A DNA stretch of 8,104 bases from a bacterium (lineage in GTDB: Bacteria; Chloroflexota; Dormibacteria; UBA8260; Bog-877), in contig JAKABA010000177.1 of assembly GCA_021802115.1 (NCBI GenBank), positions 1-8,104 of the forward strand. Direction: 5' to 3'. The notes under the pieces were generated by a model. That model was given only the letters and a program-made list of their open reading frames with translations. It had not been told where the DNA came from and searched no databases. Position numbers and translations under genes: made by a program. Position 1 is the first letter of the stretch. The number at the start of each line of letters is the position of its first letter. This document shows, in pieces, positions 1-7,276 of this stretch.

Positions 1-972
1 TTACCCCCCTAGAGTAGCAATACTCCGCCCGACCGCAGCCGCAATGGCTTCTAACACCAACTCCGGCACCACTTCGAGCGCTACTTCGAGCGAACGCTCC
101 AGTACAACGGCCTCAGGTGACCTGTTCACGTCGAGTGCCGCAACCCACTCTACGGGGTGGTATCGCGCGAGCATCGATAGCGTGAAGAGGATTGCCCACC
201 AGGTCATCAGGATTGACGGAGGCCGGTCACCAGATGGCAAGTTGGGACGCATCCATCGGAACCCTTCACCACCATACCGCGGAGGCAGCGGGTCGGTCGA
301 CGGGTCAGGACGTGGCCACCAGAAGAGGTAGCCCCGCCCTCCAGGGGTGTCCCAAACCTCAAGGCTTGGCTGTGCAGTCGAAGCGTCGGGATAAGGCTCC
401 AGGGCGGCCCTAACTCCTCTCAGGTCATTCGGGAGGTCCCGGAGTACCACCACGCCTGGTACCCGATAGGTCTGAGTTATCTGCTGGAACCCGGAGCTGA
501 ACACGTCGACCGGGAACGGTCCTGCCCACACGGGGATCGCTCGCGGCAACTTCTGGTCTATGCCGTCTACATCCACCAGTTCGGGAATCGAGGCCACGAG
601 CGCCCCCAGCTCTATCCGCGGCGGCAGGTGGGCCGAGCCGGTCACTTCCAGCATCTTCTGAAACCACCCACCCTTTTGAGGCTGGACCAAGCATCTCAGG
701 GCGCTCTCACCGAGCACTGGACCTTCTAGCCCGTGGCCCTTGGCCTCTGTCTCGCCCCGGGCAGCCACGATCGCCCGGCCAGTCTGGGCGAGGAAGTAGA
801 ACAAAGGAAGAGGGCGCCCAGCGGGTCCCGCCGCACGCGCTGCCAGCCACAGCTCCTCGGCCTGCTGGAGGGCGGCCTGATAGGCAAGGCGCCCTTCCCC
901 GGTCTTGGCGGAACCCGGCGGATTCACGCGAGATGCGCGCAGATGGTACCAGGCTTCCGGGCGCTCGCTCAC
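1..972 (-). CDS. YaaC-like protein, translationally coupled to the Type ISP RM gene
   Basis: This 323-residue protein resembles the YaaC family, whose biochemical role is not established. Recognisable family traits are an N-terminal W-Y-H-L-R-A-S-R-x-N-P-P segment (residues 8-19), a helical block with ALQQAEELW (34-42), the PLPLFYFLAQTGRAI segment (54-68), and a C-terminal block with LMTWWAILF and SMLARYHP (255-273) followed by helices rich in Leu, Val and Glu to residue 310. The hydrophobic stretch near 255-270 is interrupted by charged and polar neighbours, so I read it as buried helix rather than a membrane anchor. The GTG start overlaps the TGA stop of the methyltransferase gene as GTGA (969-972), and no Shine-Dalgarno sequence precedes it. 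Translation therefore probably depends on ribosomes finishing the upstream gene. The TAA stop occupies the first three bases of the window, so the gene is complete. The family call rests on remembered patterns; a role in restriction is inferred from context only. Confidence 0.8.
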   Translation of the reverse strand: MSERPEAWYHLRASRVNPPGSAKTGEGRLAYQAALQQAEELWLAARAAGPAGRPLPLFYFLAQTGRAIVAARGETEAKGHGLEGPVLGESALRCLVQPQKGGWFQKMLEVTGSAHLPPRIELGALVASIPELVDVDGIDQKLPRAIPVWAGPFPVDVFSSGFQQITQTYRVPGVVVLRDLPNDLRGVRAALEPYPDASTAQPSLEVWDTPGGRGYLFWWPRPDPSTDPLPPRYGGEGFRWMRPNLPSGDRPPSILMTWWAILFTLSMLARYHPVEWVAALDVNRSPEAVVLERSLEVALEVVPELVLEAIAAAVGRSIATLGG

Positions 973-3767
973 GGCTCAGGCAGTTCGAGCGCCGGAAGTT
1001 TGTGGATGATCGCCGCGCTTTCAACCGAAACCCGGACCACGCGAGCCACCAGATCCACAATGTAGTGCGGGTCGTCAGACCAGTCGTTAGGGTCGTTCGT
1101 TATGCCAGAGTCCTGGTCAACCCGGACCCTGTAGCGGTCGAGGAGCCACTCAAGGGCGGTTCGCCCGTTCACCTCGTAGCGGTGCGCCTCCTCGGGGATA
1201 CCAGACAGTGAAACTGTAGGACTGACTACGATCGTGGATCGGTCGGGCGTGCGGGCACCGCCACCAAAGTGCATCTTCTCCACCCGAAGCTCTCTGGGGT
1301 CAGCACTGGCGTCGGGCAGGCCTCGTAGCGGCCAAGGGTCGACGCTTTCGTAGCCAACGTGTAGCTCCGCAAGGCGTCGCCCGGCGTCACGGAACTCGGT
1401 GAAGGCGTCGACCATCGGCAGGCGCGGTAGCATCTTTCCGAGCTCAGCGGCAAAGCGGGTCCGGTACTCAGGCGAGTGGAGGACGCCATAGACGTAGTAG
1501 AAGACGTCGTCCGCGGTCACCTCGGCGCCAAACCGCGTTCGGTATGCATCGAGGGTCCGGGGCGAGATGGCGTCGTGGCGCTCGTAGCCGCCGTCCGCGC
1601 GGAAGGGTGGGTCCCGCTCGGCGACCGCCACGTAGCGGTAGCGGGGGAAGCACTGGACAGCGTTTCCCGCGCCCGCAAGGTGAAGGCATGGGATGGCTTC
1701 GGTCATGAGGGCAGAGTACCCGGTGCCCGCACCAACCCCCGAGACAGCGATCACCCGATTCGGGTGCTCCGGCGTGGGGAAGAGCGAAGGCATCTGGAGC
1801 ACCATCTCGTTCCACTGGCGGTCAAAGTAGAGCCACTCTTTGCAGAACGGCCGGTACATCGACGGGACCGCGTTCGCCGGGTCGAGGTCGGCAGGTTTGT
1901 TCAACCGAAGGTCGTGCTTGAGAGCACGCGTCCAACTGATTCGTGTGGGGTCGTTGTCTACAAAGCCATCGACCGCTTCTTGAGTCCGGCGTAGTCCGCC
2001 TTGGAGAACTTGTGCACCAAATTGCTCGCGCTGGTCGTTGTAGAAGTCGATAGTGGCCGCCATGGCGGTGAGCAATCTGGACCGAGAGAAGTTATAGGCC
2101 CACGCATCGCGGTTGGTGACGACACCGAGCGAGTATGTGTCGAACAAGGGCTCCGGGTCCTTGGACTTCTTGTCACCCAGGGGGGGGAACGCCTCGAAGA
2201 GCTCGCTTCGCTGGTTGATCCAGTCGCCGGCTCCGTTCGGAGTGATCTCCTGCCACGGCACGGCCCCCATGCTCCCGAAGCTGGCGAGCCTGGCGAGCTT
2301 ATCGTCCCCCGAGAGGTAATCACCGATGTCGTGGTAGAGGATCCGGGCCCGGCCACGGTGGTCGGGATCCCTTACGAGGGAAACGATCGCGAGGCCAGTC
2401 ATGATGCCGAACGGGTTCCCCCCTTCCCGCTTTGCCCGCTCCCCCGAGCGTCCTCTGATCGCACCACGGAGGTTCAGGCAGCGGATCTCGGCGAACTCCT
2501 CGACCAAGGTCTTGCGGAGGCCGTCGGCCGAGGTCGAGTCTATCCATCCCCCATTCGCGACGAAGCAGACAAGACCCCGATCCCCCACCCGGTCTGAGGC
2601 CCAGCGGAAGGCCCGGACGTAGGAGTCGTAAAGATTGCGCTTAAGCCCGGCGGCAGACCGGGCTGCATAGGTTGCAGTGATGCGCTCGTCGAGGCCGTGG
2701 TACATGAGGTTCCTGTTGTTGTCGTTCTGCGAGCCCTGGCCAACCGAGTAGGGCGGGTTCCCAAGAACGACCGTGATGGGGAGGGACTGTTGGCGCCGCG
2801 CGCGCTCTGAATTCGGACGCAGGAACTCGGGCATCAGCTCGCCCTCACCCTCCCCCAACTGGAAGGTGTCCGCGAGCACGATTCCGGTGAACGGCTCGTA
2901 CGCCCCGTCCCCGCGGAGAGCGTAATAGGTCTGCTCGATGTTGACCGCCGCGACGTAGTAGGCCAGGAGGACGATCTCGTTCGCGTGGACGAGACCCCGG
3001 TAGCTCCGCTCGAGATCATCCGGATCGAGCATCGCCAGCAGCCGAGCGATGAAGGTACCAGTGCCGGAGAAGGGGTCGAGCACATGGACGCCCTCTGCGC
3101 CCAGGTGGGTTCCGAATTCCTGCCCGAGGATCTCGCCGACGCTCCTCAGCATGAAGTCCACGATCTCAACTGGGGTGTAGACGATCCCAAGGCGGTCCGA
3201 GGTGAGTGGGAAGGCCTCGCGAAAGAAGATCTCGTAGAGGTCCTTCACCACCTTCTGGCGGCCCTCGAGGCTGCCGATGCCCTCAGCCCTGGTCCTCACG
3301 GATCGGTAGAAGTCGGCCAACTCGGCCCGCTCCTTGTCGATCGCCTCTTCCTCGTGAAGAGCCAAGAGAACTGCGGACATCGCCTCCGAGACCGGATTGC
3401 GGCGAGTGAACTCTGAGTCGCCGAAGAGTGCCTCGAAGACGGGCAAGGTGATGAGGTGCTGGGCGAGCATCTCGATCGCCTCATCCTCGCGGACCGCGGG
3501 ATTCAGCGTGGCGCGCAGGCTCTCGAGGTACCGCTCGAAGGTCAGCGCGACCGGGCCGCCGCCCCCGACGGCCGTCTTGATCCTGGTGATATGCGTCTGG
3601 GCGATCCTGGCCACGTCCCCCGCCCAGTCCTCCCAGTACCTCCGGGAGCCAACTTTCTGGACCACCCGGGCGTAGACCTTGTCCTCAAGGCCCTGCCACG
3701 CGAAGTCCATCTGGCCCTCACCCATCCGGTCGGCTTGCCACTCGCCGCCGCTCCCAACCCCTACCAC
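969..3767 (-). CDS. Type ISP restriction-modification enzyme, C-terminal half: N6-adenine methyltransferase and target recognition
   Basis: This 932-codon frame encodes the modification and specificity half of an LlaGI/LlaBIII-like Type ISP enzyme. Helical coupler-like sequence fills residues 20-190. A motif X-like YTPVEIVDFML sits at 197-207, the S-adenosylmethionine-binding motif DPFSGTGTF at 231-239, and the catalytic NPPY of gamma-class N6-adenine methyltransferases at 337-340. Residues from about 540 to the end match the Type ISP C-terminal specificity region, with a family-like ending around NDPNDWSDDPHYIVDL (891-906). The enzyme should methylate one adenine in an asymmetric target to protect self DNA; the target cannot be read from sequence. 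The GTG at 3767 is only the first start codon downstream of a stop in the neighbouring frame. Homologous sequence continues upstream in this frame to about 3830, so this is very likely the back part of a single gene disrupted by a frameshift. A later ATG at 3710 with a nearby GGTGAGG is the best independent start if the break is real. Confidence 0.88.
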   Translation of the reverse strand: MVGVGSGGEWQADRMGEGQMDFAWQGLEDKVYARVVQKVGSRRYWEDWAGDVARIAQTHITRIKTAVGGGGPVALTFERYLESLRATLNPAVREDEAIEMLAQHLITLPVFEALFGDSEFTRRNPVSEAMSAVLLALHEEEAIDKERAELADFYRSVRTRAEGIGSLEGRQKVVKDLYEIFFREAFPLTSDRLGIVYTPVEIVDFMLRSVGEILGQEFGTHLGAEGVHVLDPFSGTGTFIARLLAMLDPDDLERSYRGLVHANEIVLLAYYVAAVNIEQTYYALRGDGAYEPFTGIVLADTFQLGEGEGELMPEFLRPNSERARRQQSLPITVVLGNPPYSVGQGSQNDNNRNLMYHGLDERITATYAARSAAGLKRNLYDSYVRAFRWASDRVGDRGLVCFVANGGWIDSTSADGLRKTLVEEFAEIRCLNLRGAIRGRSGERAKREGGNPFGIMTGLAIVSLVRDPDHRGRARILYHDIGDYLSGDDKLARLASFGSMGAVPWQEITPNGAGDWINQRSELFEAFPPLGDKKSKDPEPLFDTYSLGVVTNRDAWAYNFSRSRLLTAMAATIDFYNDQREQFGAQVLQGGLRRTQEAVDGFVDNDPTRISWTRALKHDLRLNKPADLDPANAVPSMYRPFCKEWLYFDRQWNEMVLQMPSLFPTPEHPNRVIAVSGVGAGTGYSALMTEAIPCLHLAGAGNAVQCFPRYRYVAVAERDPPFRADGGYERHDAISPRTLDAYRTRFGAEVTADDVFYYVYGVLHSPEYRTRFAAELGKMLPRLPMVDAFTEFRDAGRRLAELHVGYESVDPWPLRGLPDASADPRELRVEKMHFGGGARTPDRSTIVVSPTVSLSGIPEEAHRYEVNGRTALEWLLDRYRVRVDQDSGITNDPNDWSDDPHYIVDLVARVVRVSVESAAIIHKLPALELPEP

Positions 3768-5794
3768 CTGGATTCGGTCGCTGCGCCGCCGCTGCAGGTC
3801 CAGCTTGTTGACCTCGGCGTCGAAGCGGTCTCATGGGCACGTAGGGCCTGCAGGACCTGCCAGACGACCTTGTAGCGCTCGCTGCTGTCGAGCACCTCCT
3901 CGGGATCCATCCCCGCCGGCACCGGCACCGGGATGATGACGTAGCCGTACCGCTTCCCTTCGGCTCGGCGCATCACTCGGCCCACCGCCTGGACCACGTC
4001 GATCTGGGACTTGCGCGGGTTGGTGAAGATGACGGAGTCGAGCGCGGGCACGTCCACCCCTTCGGACAGGCAGCGCGCGTTGGTCAGGACCCGGCAGGTG
4101 CCCTCCGGCGGGTCCTCGCGCAGCCAGGCCAGGGCCTGGTCCCGGACCAGGGCGCCCATCGTCCCGTCGACGTGGCGGGCCTCGCAAGCGACACCCTCCT
4201 CACCCTGACTGCGGATCGCCGCGACCACCTCCGGAAGTCCGGCCTTCACCCGCTTCGAGTAGGCGATGGAGGTCGAGAAGGCGACCGCCCGGCGCATCGC
4301 GGCGGGGTCGTAGGCAAACTCCTCCTCGGTGCGTCCCCGCTTGGACAGGCCTCGCCAGCACCCGACCAACCTGGCCGCGTCCTGCAGACCGAGGTCCAGG
4401 TCCGGGTCGGCCAGAGGTTCATGAGCGACCTCGTTGGCGTAGGCCTCGTCGACCATCAACACGACGACTCGGTAGTCGCTGAGGAGTCCCGCCTCGACCG
4501 CTTTGCCGAAGCCGAGGTAGTGGAACTCGGGGCCGTACAGCACTTCGTCGTCCATGGAGCAGAGCAGGATCTCGGACTCGCGAGCCTTGCTCTTGGCCCG
4601 GTCGCTGTACAGACGCGGGGTAGCCGTCATGTAGAGGCGACGCCGCGCGCGGAGGCGGTCTCCGTCGTGAACCATCGTGAACCCCGAGTACCCCTCCTCG
4701 GCCGCCAGCGCCCCCGTGGTTCTGTGGGCCTCGTCGGCCACCACCAGATCGAAGACCGGCAGCCCGAGCCTCTGGGCCTCGGCCACGCGATCAAGGGACT
4801 GGTAGGTGGAGAAGATCACGATGAGCGGGTTCTCCTGACCGGCGGCCTGGGCCGTCGCGACCTGCGTGTTGTCGCAGAGCGTCTGGGGATCCGTAGTGGC
4901 CGGTAGTGCCAGGTCGTAGACGTGGATGTCCTCGGAGTCCCGGGTGACCTGGGTGTCGGAGCAGACCGCCAGGCAGTGAAGTGGGCGGGTGGCATCGGCC
5001 GACCAGGCCCTCAGGGTCTGGGAGAGGAGCGAGATCGACGGCATGCAGAACAGCACCGTGCCCCCGGCCGGGACCACGCGTTCAGCGATGGCGAGGGCCG
5101 TGAACGTCTTCCCCGTGCCACAGGCCATGATGAGCTTGCCCCGGTCCGACGATCCGAAGCCGGAGACCACGTCCTCCACCGCCGCCACCTGATGCGCTCG
5201 AGGGCGCTTGACCGTGTGTCTCGGGAGCTGGTCCGGGTGGTCTGGGTCGAAGCGAGACCAGTCGAAGGGGCTTCCCTCAAGCTCCGCAATGCCGATCCGC
5301 TGCACAGGGACCACTTGGTCGGCCAGGACCTTCTCGGCGTTCACTCCCCACCGCTCGGTTGTCGAGACGAACAGGCGAGCTGTGAAGGGGCGCCGACTCG
5401 ACGCAACGAGGAAGGAGTCGATGGCGTCCCGATCGAGGTGCTGGCGGTCCCCATAGAACTTGCATTGAACGGCGCAAACACCGCCGTCCCGTTCCTGAGC
5501 CACCAGATCGATCCCAGTGTCGTGCTCGCCCCGCCGACCTGGCCACTCGGACCACATCCAGACCTGGCTGAACCGTTCCCTGAAGAGGGGATCCTCGGTG
5601 AGGAAGGCCTTGATGAGGCGCTCGAACACTTGACCCTGCCCCTGGACGGTCGGGACGTGGCGACGAATCTTCTCGAAGAGCCCCCCGGGGCCCGCGAGTG
5701 GCTGCTGGTGCTCGGAGCCGCTGTCAGGAGGCAGCCTACTGGATCGATCGACGTGGGGAGCTTGAGCGCCGCCCCCACGGGCTGACGACGTCAT
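3761..5794 (-). CDS. Type ISP restriction-modification enzyme, N-terminal half: Mrr-like nuclease and DEAH helicase
   Basis: This frame encodes 677 residues. An Mrr-family PD-(D/E)xK nuclease covers about residues 40-170, with D96 and Q110-C-K112 as the likely catalytic core. A superfamily 2 ATPase/translocase follows. Its Walker A is CGTGKT (225-230), its DEAH box is D354-E-A-H357, motif III is TAT (390-392), motif V lies around EGVDVP (578-583), and motif VI is QAVGRVMRR (602-610). In Type ISP enzymes the helicase pumps DNA and two converging enzymes cleave it through the Mrr domains. The ATG start has AGGAG eight bases upstream (5803-5807), which supports it. The first 38 or so residues are polar and proline/glycine-rich and look non-conserved. 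Residue 655 is the last that fits the family; residues 656-677 are an aberrant tail read after a frameshift near 3830. Rejoining the frames gives about 1,608 residues, the normal family size. As written, the protein lacks its methyltransferase and specificity parts. Confidence 0.9.
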   Translation of the reverse strand: MTSSARGGGAQAPHVDRSSRLPPDSGSEHQQPLAGPGGLFEKIRRHVPTVQGQGQVFERLIKAFLTEDPLFRERFSQVWMWSEWPGRRGEHDTGIDLVAQERDGGVCAVQCKFYGDRQHLDRDAIDSFLVASSRRPFTARLFVSTTERWGVNAEKVLADQVVPVQRIGIAELEGSPFDWSRFDPDHPDQLPRHTVKRPRAHQVAAVEDVVSGFGSSDRGKLIMACGTGKTFTALAIAERVVPAGGTVLFCMPSISLLSQTLRAWSADATRPLHCLAVCSDTQVTRDSEDIHVYDLALPATTDPQTLCDNTQVATAQAAGQENPLIVIFSTYQSLDRVAEAQRLGLPVFDLVVADEAHRTTGALAAEEGYSGFTMVHDGDRLRARRRLYMTATPRLYSDRAKSKARESEILLCSMDDEVLYGPEFHYLGFGKAVEAGLLSDYRVVVLMVDEAYANEVAHEPLADPDLDLGLQDAARLVGCWRGLSKRGRTEEEFAYDPAAMRRAVAFSTSIAYSKRVKAGLPEVVAAIRSQGEEGVACEARHVDGTMGALVRDQALAWLREDPPEGTCRVLTNARCLSEGVDVPALDSVIFTNPRKSQIDVVQAVGRVMRRAEGKRYGYVIIPVPVPAGMDPEEVLDSSERYKVVWQVLQALRAHETASTPRSTSWTCSGGAATESRW
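3821..3838 (-). other. Frameshift site splitting the Type ISP gene
   Basis: On the minus strand the helicase frame reads GCC CAT GAG ACC GCT TCG here (A-H-E-T-A-S). Reading the G at 3830 a second time gives GAG GAC CGC TTC GAC, that is E-D-R-F-D, and then continues as AEVNKLDLQRRRSDRIQ directly into the methyltransferase frame without a stop. That continuation resembles the helicase-coupler junction of intact Type ISP proteins. The simplest explanation is loss of one G from an original GAGGACCGC. No X-XXY-YYZ slippery heptamer is present, so programmed frameshifting is unlikely. A true mutation and a sequencing or assembly error cannot be told apart from the sequence alone. Confidence 0.85.
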
Positions 5795-5802
5795 CGAGCT
5801 GA

Positions 5803-5807
5803 CTCCT
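5803..5807 (-). promoter_or_regulatory. Ribosome binding site of the Type ISP gene
   Basis: AGGAG on the minus strand ends eight bases before the ATG at 5794. It is the best Shine-Dalgarno match among the genes here apart from that of hicB, and it fixes the start of the nuclease-helicase frame. Confidence 0.75.
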
Positions 5808-5885
5808 AACTACTCAGTGCCGCAGAGCCAATCACGGGCGGCCCGGTTGCCCCTCTGACTCTCTTCCGGCAGCCATCAGATACGG

Positions 5886-5916
5886 AGGGTAGTGGAGACC
5901 CGGTCACGTCCGTCAA
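5886..5916 (-). promoter_or_regulatory. Putative sigma70-type promoter of the restriction-modification operon
   Basis: The minus strand shows TTGACG at 5916-5911, a strong -35 match, and TACCCT at 5891-5886, which fits the TANNNT -10 pattern of high-GC Gram-positive bacteria. The spacer is 19 bp, slightly long. Transcription would begin near 5879 and leave a leader of about 85 nt before the ATG at 5794. It lies in the gap between the two operons, where a promoter is expected. Confidence 0.45.
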
Positions 5917-6109
5917 GGGGACACCCGGTACGGCGATAGGTTGAGAGCAGCCCGTCGGAGCAGGTGGGCTCGCGAACTCCGGGCGAGGCAGGCCTGGCCC
6001 CAGCGGGCGCTTCTGGCAGCCACCCTACCGCGCCCACCGGCGGTCACCATTCCCTAGGGTGTCAGGGGACGGCGTCGAGCCCGATGCTGGTGGCGCCACG
6101 TCGTAGGAA

Positions 6110-6124
6110 CGGCCCGAGGGGCCG
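6110..6124 (-). terminator. Terminator-like hairpin after the DUF6941 gene
   Basis: On the minus strand CGGCCC, loop CTC, GGGCCG forms a perfect 6-bp GC stem followed by TTCCT. It starts about 25 nt beyond the TAG stop of the DUF6941 gene. The U-run is short, as is common in GC-rich genomes, so this is a plausible rather than certain intrinsic terminator. Confidence 0.4.
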
Positions 6125-6149
6125 GAAGGTGCCGCCCCGACCTCGTTGG

Positions 6150-6584
6150 CTAGCCGGGAGGCTGCACGGGAGCGGGCGGCGAGCCGACCTTGGCCTTGAA
6201 GGGGACGGATCTCTGGTGCTGGCCGTCCACGAGAATCTCGAAGACGTAGTCTCCATCGCTCGGTATTGCGACCATCGGAAGGTTCAAAGGCATGTTTATT
6301 ACGAACTCCTCGCCAACGTCAATGCCCCGCCGCATCTCGGAGGTCACGTTGAATCCTGCACCGATCTCAGCGAGCTTCGTGCCATCCCCGTCGTTCAGCA
6401 GCACAGTGATCTTGTGGTCAGCGTCGAATTCAGTTGGATGAACTACGACCCGGAGTGCCAGACCCGCGCCAAGGGGCGCTGGATATGCCAGCCTCCAGAT
6501 CCGGCTAACTCCGCCACCTAGGACGTGGAGGAGGCCCTCCCGCACCGTGACGTAATCGCAGATGAGCGCGCAGTCGACCTGCAC
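6150..6584 (-). CDS. DUF6941-like protein of unknown function
   Basis: This 144-residue protein looks like the DUF6941 family: a compact single domain that opens with a D-x-A-x-x-C-D-Y segment (4-11), then a glycine-rich GLLHVLGGGVSRIW (17-30), followed by alternating hydrophobic strands (42-49, 58-63, 95-107, 113-119) ending near residue 132. The last 12 residues are a proline-rich tail. The alternation suggests a beta-sandwich fold; no catalytic motif, signal peptide or membrane segment is visible. No biochemical function is known to me for the family. The GTG start lies six bases after the TAG stop of the HicB-like gene, with only a weak AGG before it. The opening residues match the usual family start, which supports this choice. 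The spacing places it as the third gene of the hicAB operon. A role linked to the toxin-antitoxin pair is possible but purely contextual. Confidence 0.75.
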   Translation of the reverse strand: MQVDCALICDYVTVREGLLHVLGGGVSRIWRLAYPAPLGAGLALRVVVHPTEFDADHKITVLLNDGDGTKLAEIGAGFNVTSEMRRGIDVGEEFVINMPLNLPMVAIPSDGDYVFEILVDGQHQRSVPFKAKVGSPPAPVQPPG

Positions 6585-6590
6585 TCTGAC

Positions 6591-6938
6591 CTATGCGGCT
6601 GCCGGAGCCCGCTTGCCGGGGATGCCCAAACCCGGATCGAGGCCGCCCAAGCGGTCTTCACCGGGGTAGTCAAGGGCCCATAGCACCGGTGCGAAGGGGG
6701 CCGTCCCTTGAAGTGAAGTCGCCGCAGACTGGAACGCAGTTAGGCTTTGGGCAGGGTCGTAAATGGCTACCGGCCGCTCTAGAAAGAATGCCAACCCTTC
6801 GTGAACCAGCTGCCGGCACTCTTCGATCGTGCGCCCGTAGGCCATGTAGCCGGGCGCGTCCGGACTCTCGCCCGACCAGCCACCCCCATCCTCCTCGTGA
6901 AAGTAGACAGTCACCACTTCGGGGCTAGGAGCGCTCAT
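6591..6938 (-). CDS. hicB: HicB-like antitoxin
   Basis: This 115-residue protein should bind and neutralise the HicA toxin encoded just upstream. The HicB-like N-terminal fold is visible at about residues 8-55: strands VVTVYFHEEDGGGWSGESPD (8-27), then PGYMAYGRTIEECRQLVHEG (29-48) leading into a helix, the pattern of degenerate RNase H-like HicB antitoxins. Residues 60-115 form no recognisable ribbon-helix-helix or helix-turn-helix domain; the end is Gly/Pro/Ala-rich. Autorepression as in longer HicB proteins therefore cannot be assumed. The ATG is preceded by AGGAGG with an 8-nt spacer (6947-6952), a near-perfect ribosome site that overlaps the TAG stop of hicA. This strong site contrasts with the weak one of hicA and fits the need for excess antitoxin. 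The toxin-first gene order is typical of hicAB. Confidence 0.85.
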   Translation of the reverse strand: MSAPSPEVVTVYFHEEDGGGWSGESPDAPGYMAYGRTIEECRQLVHEGLAFFLERPVAIYDPAQSLTAFQSAATSLQGTAPFAPVLWALDYPGEDRLGGLDPGLGIPGKRAPAAA

Positions 6939-6946
6939 GATCTTCG

Positions 6947-6952
6947 CCTCCT
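6947..6952 (-). promoter_or_regulatory. Strong ribosome binding site of hicB
   Basis: AGGAGG on the minus strand overlaps the last two bases of the hicA stop codon and ends eight bases before the hicB ATG. It is the strongest Shine-Dalgarno match in the window and would favour antitoxin over toxin synthesis. Confidence 0.75.
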
Positions 6953-7196
6953 ACCGTCTTGCCTTAAGTACCGCAAACGCCTGTTCCTCACTGAGACCAA
7001 CCCTTGAGGTCAGGAACCGTCTCAGCAAGGACCCCGGCAGCTCCTCCCCATCATGCCACGAGAACCCGATATCAGGATACCCATTGGCCGAGGAAAGCTT
7101 CCGATGGGAGCCGTTCTGCCTCACCACAGAGTAGGACAACGGCTCGCGAGTCAGTGCGGCGAGAAACTCGCGGCCGCTTCTGGACGGGAACTTCAC
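6951..7196 (-). CDS. hicA: HicA-family mRNA interferase toxin
   Basis: This 81-residue protein has the size and layout of HicA toxins, small dsRBD-like RNases that cleave mRNA and arrest growth. The N-terminal helix SGREFLAALTREP (7-19) is followed by the strand YSVVRQNGSHRKL (22-34). G29-S30-H31 is the family signature and H31 the expected catalytic residue. Later parts include a strand around IGFSWHDGEEL (43-53) and the closing helix with GLSEEQAFAVL (67-77). All expected parts are present, so the toxin appears intact. The frame has a GTG start with no good ribosome site; an in-frame TGA at 7211-7209 lies upstream and no ATG intervenes, so the start is constrained. The stop is 12 nt before hicB. 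HicA pairs commonly sit in accessory regions and act as stability or anti-phage modules; which applies here is unknown. Confidence 0.88.
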   Translation of the reverse strand: MKFPSRSGREFLAALTREPLSYSVVRQNGSHRKLSSANGYPDIGFSWHDGEELPGSLLRRFLTSRVGLSEEQAFAVLKARR

Positions 7197-7270
7197 GCAC
7201 CTATCACATCACACGCACGTCAGTCTGTGGTCCGCAGCCCCGTCCAAGCAGGCCGGCGGTGTACCGTGAG

Positions 7271-7276
7271 ATCCTA
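7271..7276 (-). promoter_or_regulatory. Weak -10 candidate for the hicAB operon
   Basis: TAGGAT on the minus strand fits TANNNT and lies about 75 nt upstream of the hicA GTG. No good -35 hexamer stands 16-19 bp before it, so this is only a tentative promoter placement. Confidence 0.2.

Larger units (their letters stand above)
5795..6149. other. Spacer between the RM operon and the hicAB-DUF6941 operon
   Basis: I see no convincing gene in these 355 bp on either strand. The stretch contains the ribosome binding site and promoter candidate of the RM operon at its left and a terminator-like hairpin of the upstream operon at its right. The plus-strand reading frame that crosses its right part runs antisense through the DUF6941 gene and has no family resemblance. 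Confidence 0.6.

Noticed and set aside
171..219. Membrane anchor in the YaaC-like protein (residues 252-268)
   Set aside because: The hydrophobic run is short and flanked by charged and polar residues, matching a conserved soluble-domain helix of the family.
582..591. CGGGAATCGA shared with the tRNA-Cys 3' end (7991-8000), as a possible attachment-site copy
   Set aside because: Only 10 bp match, the flanks differ at once, and the copy lies inside the intact YaaC-like gene, so chance is the better explanation.
2001..2597. Plus-strand open frame of 198 codons
   Set aside because: Antisense to the methyltransferase gene, with no recognisable domain or ribosome site.
3761..3830. A genuine two-gene Type ISP system or programmed -1 frameshift
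   Set aside because: The tail of the helicase frame after residue 655 does not fit the family while the other frame does, and no slippery heptamer is present. A one-base lesion or error is simpler.
4922..5785. Plus-strand open frame of 287 codons
   Set aside because: It lies fully antisense to the nuclease-helicase gene, which carries clear catalytic motifs, and its translation resembles no family. Long antisense frames are common in GC-rich genes.
5964..6521. Plus-strand open frame of 185 codons
   Set aside because: It overlaps the DUF6941 gene in antisense, and its first part is low-complexity Gly/Ala/Pro/Arg sequence.
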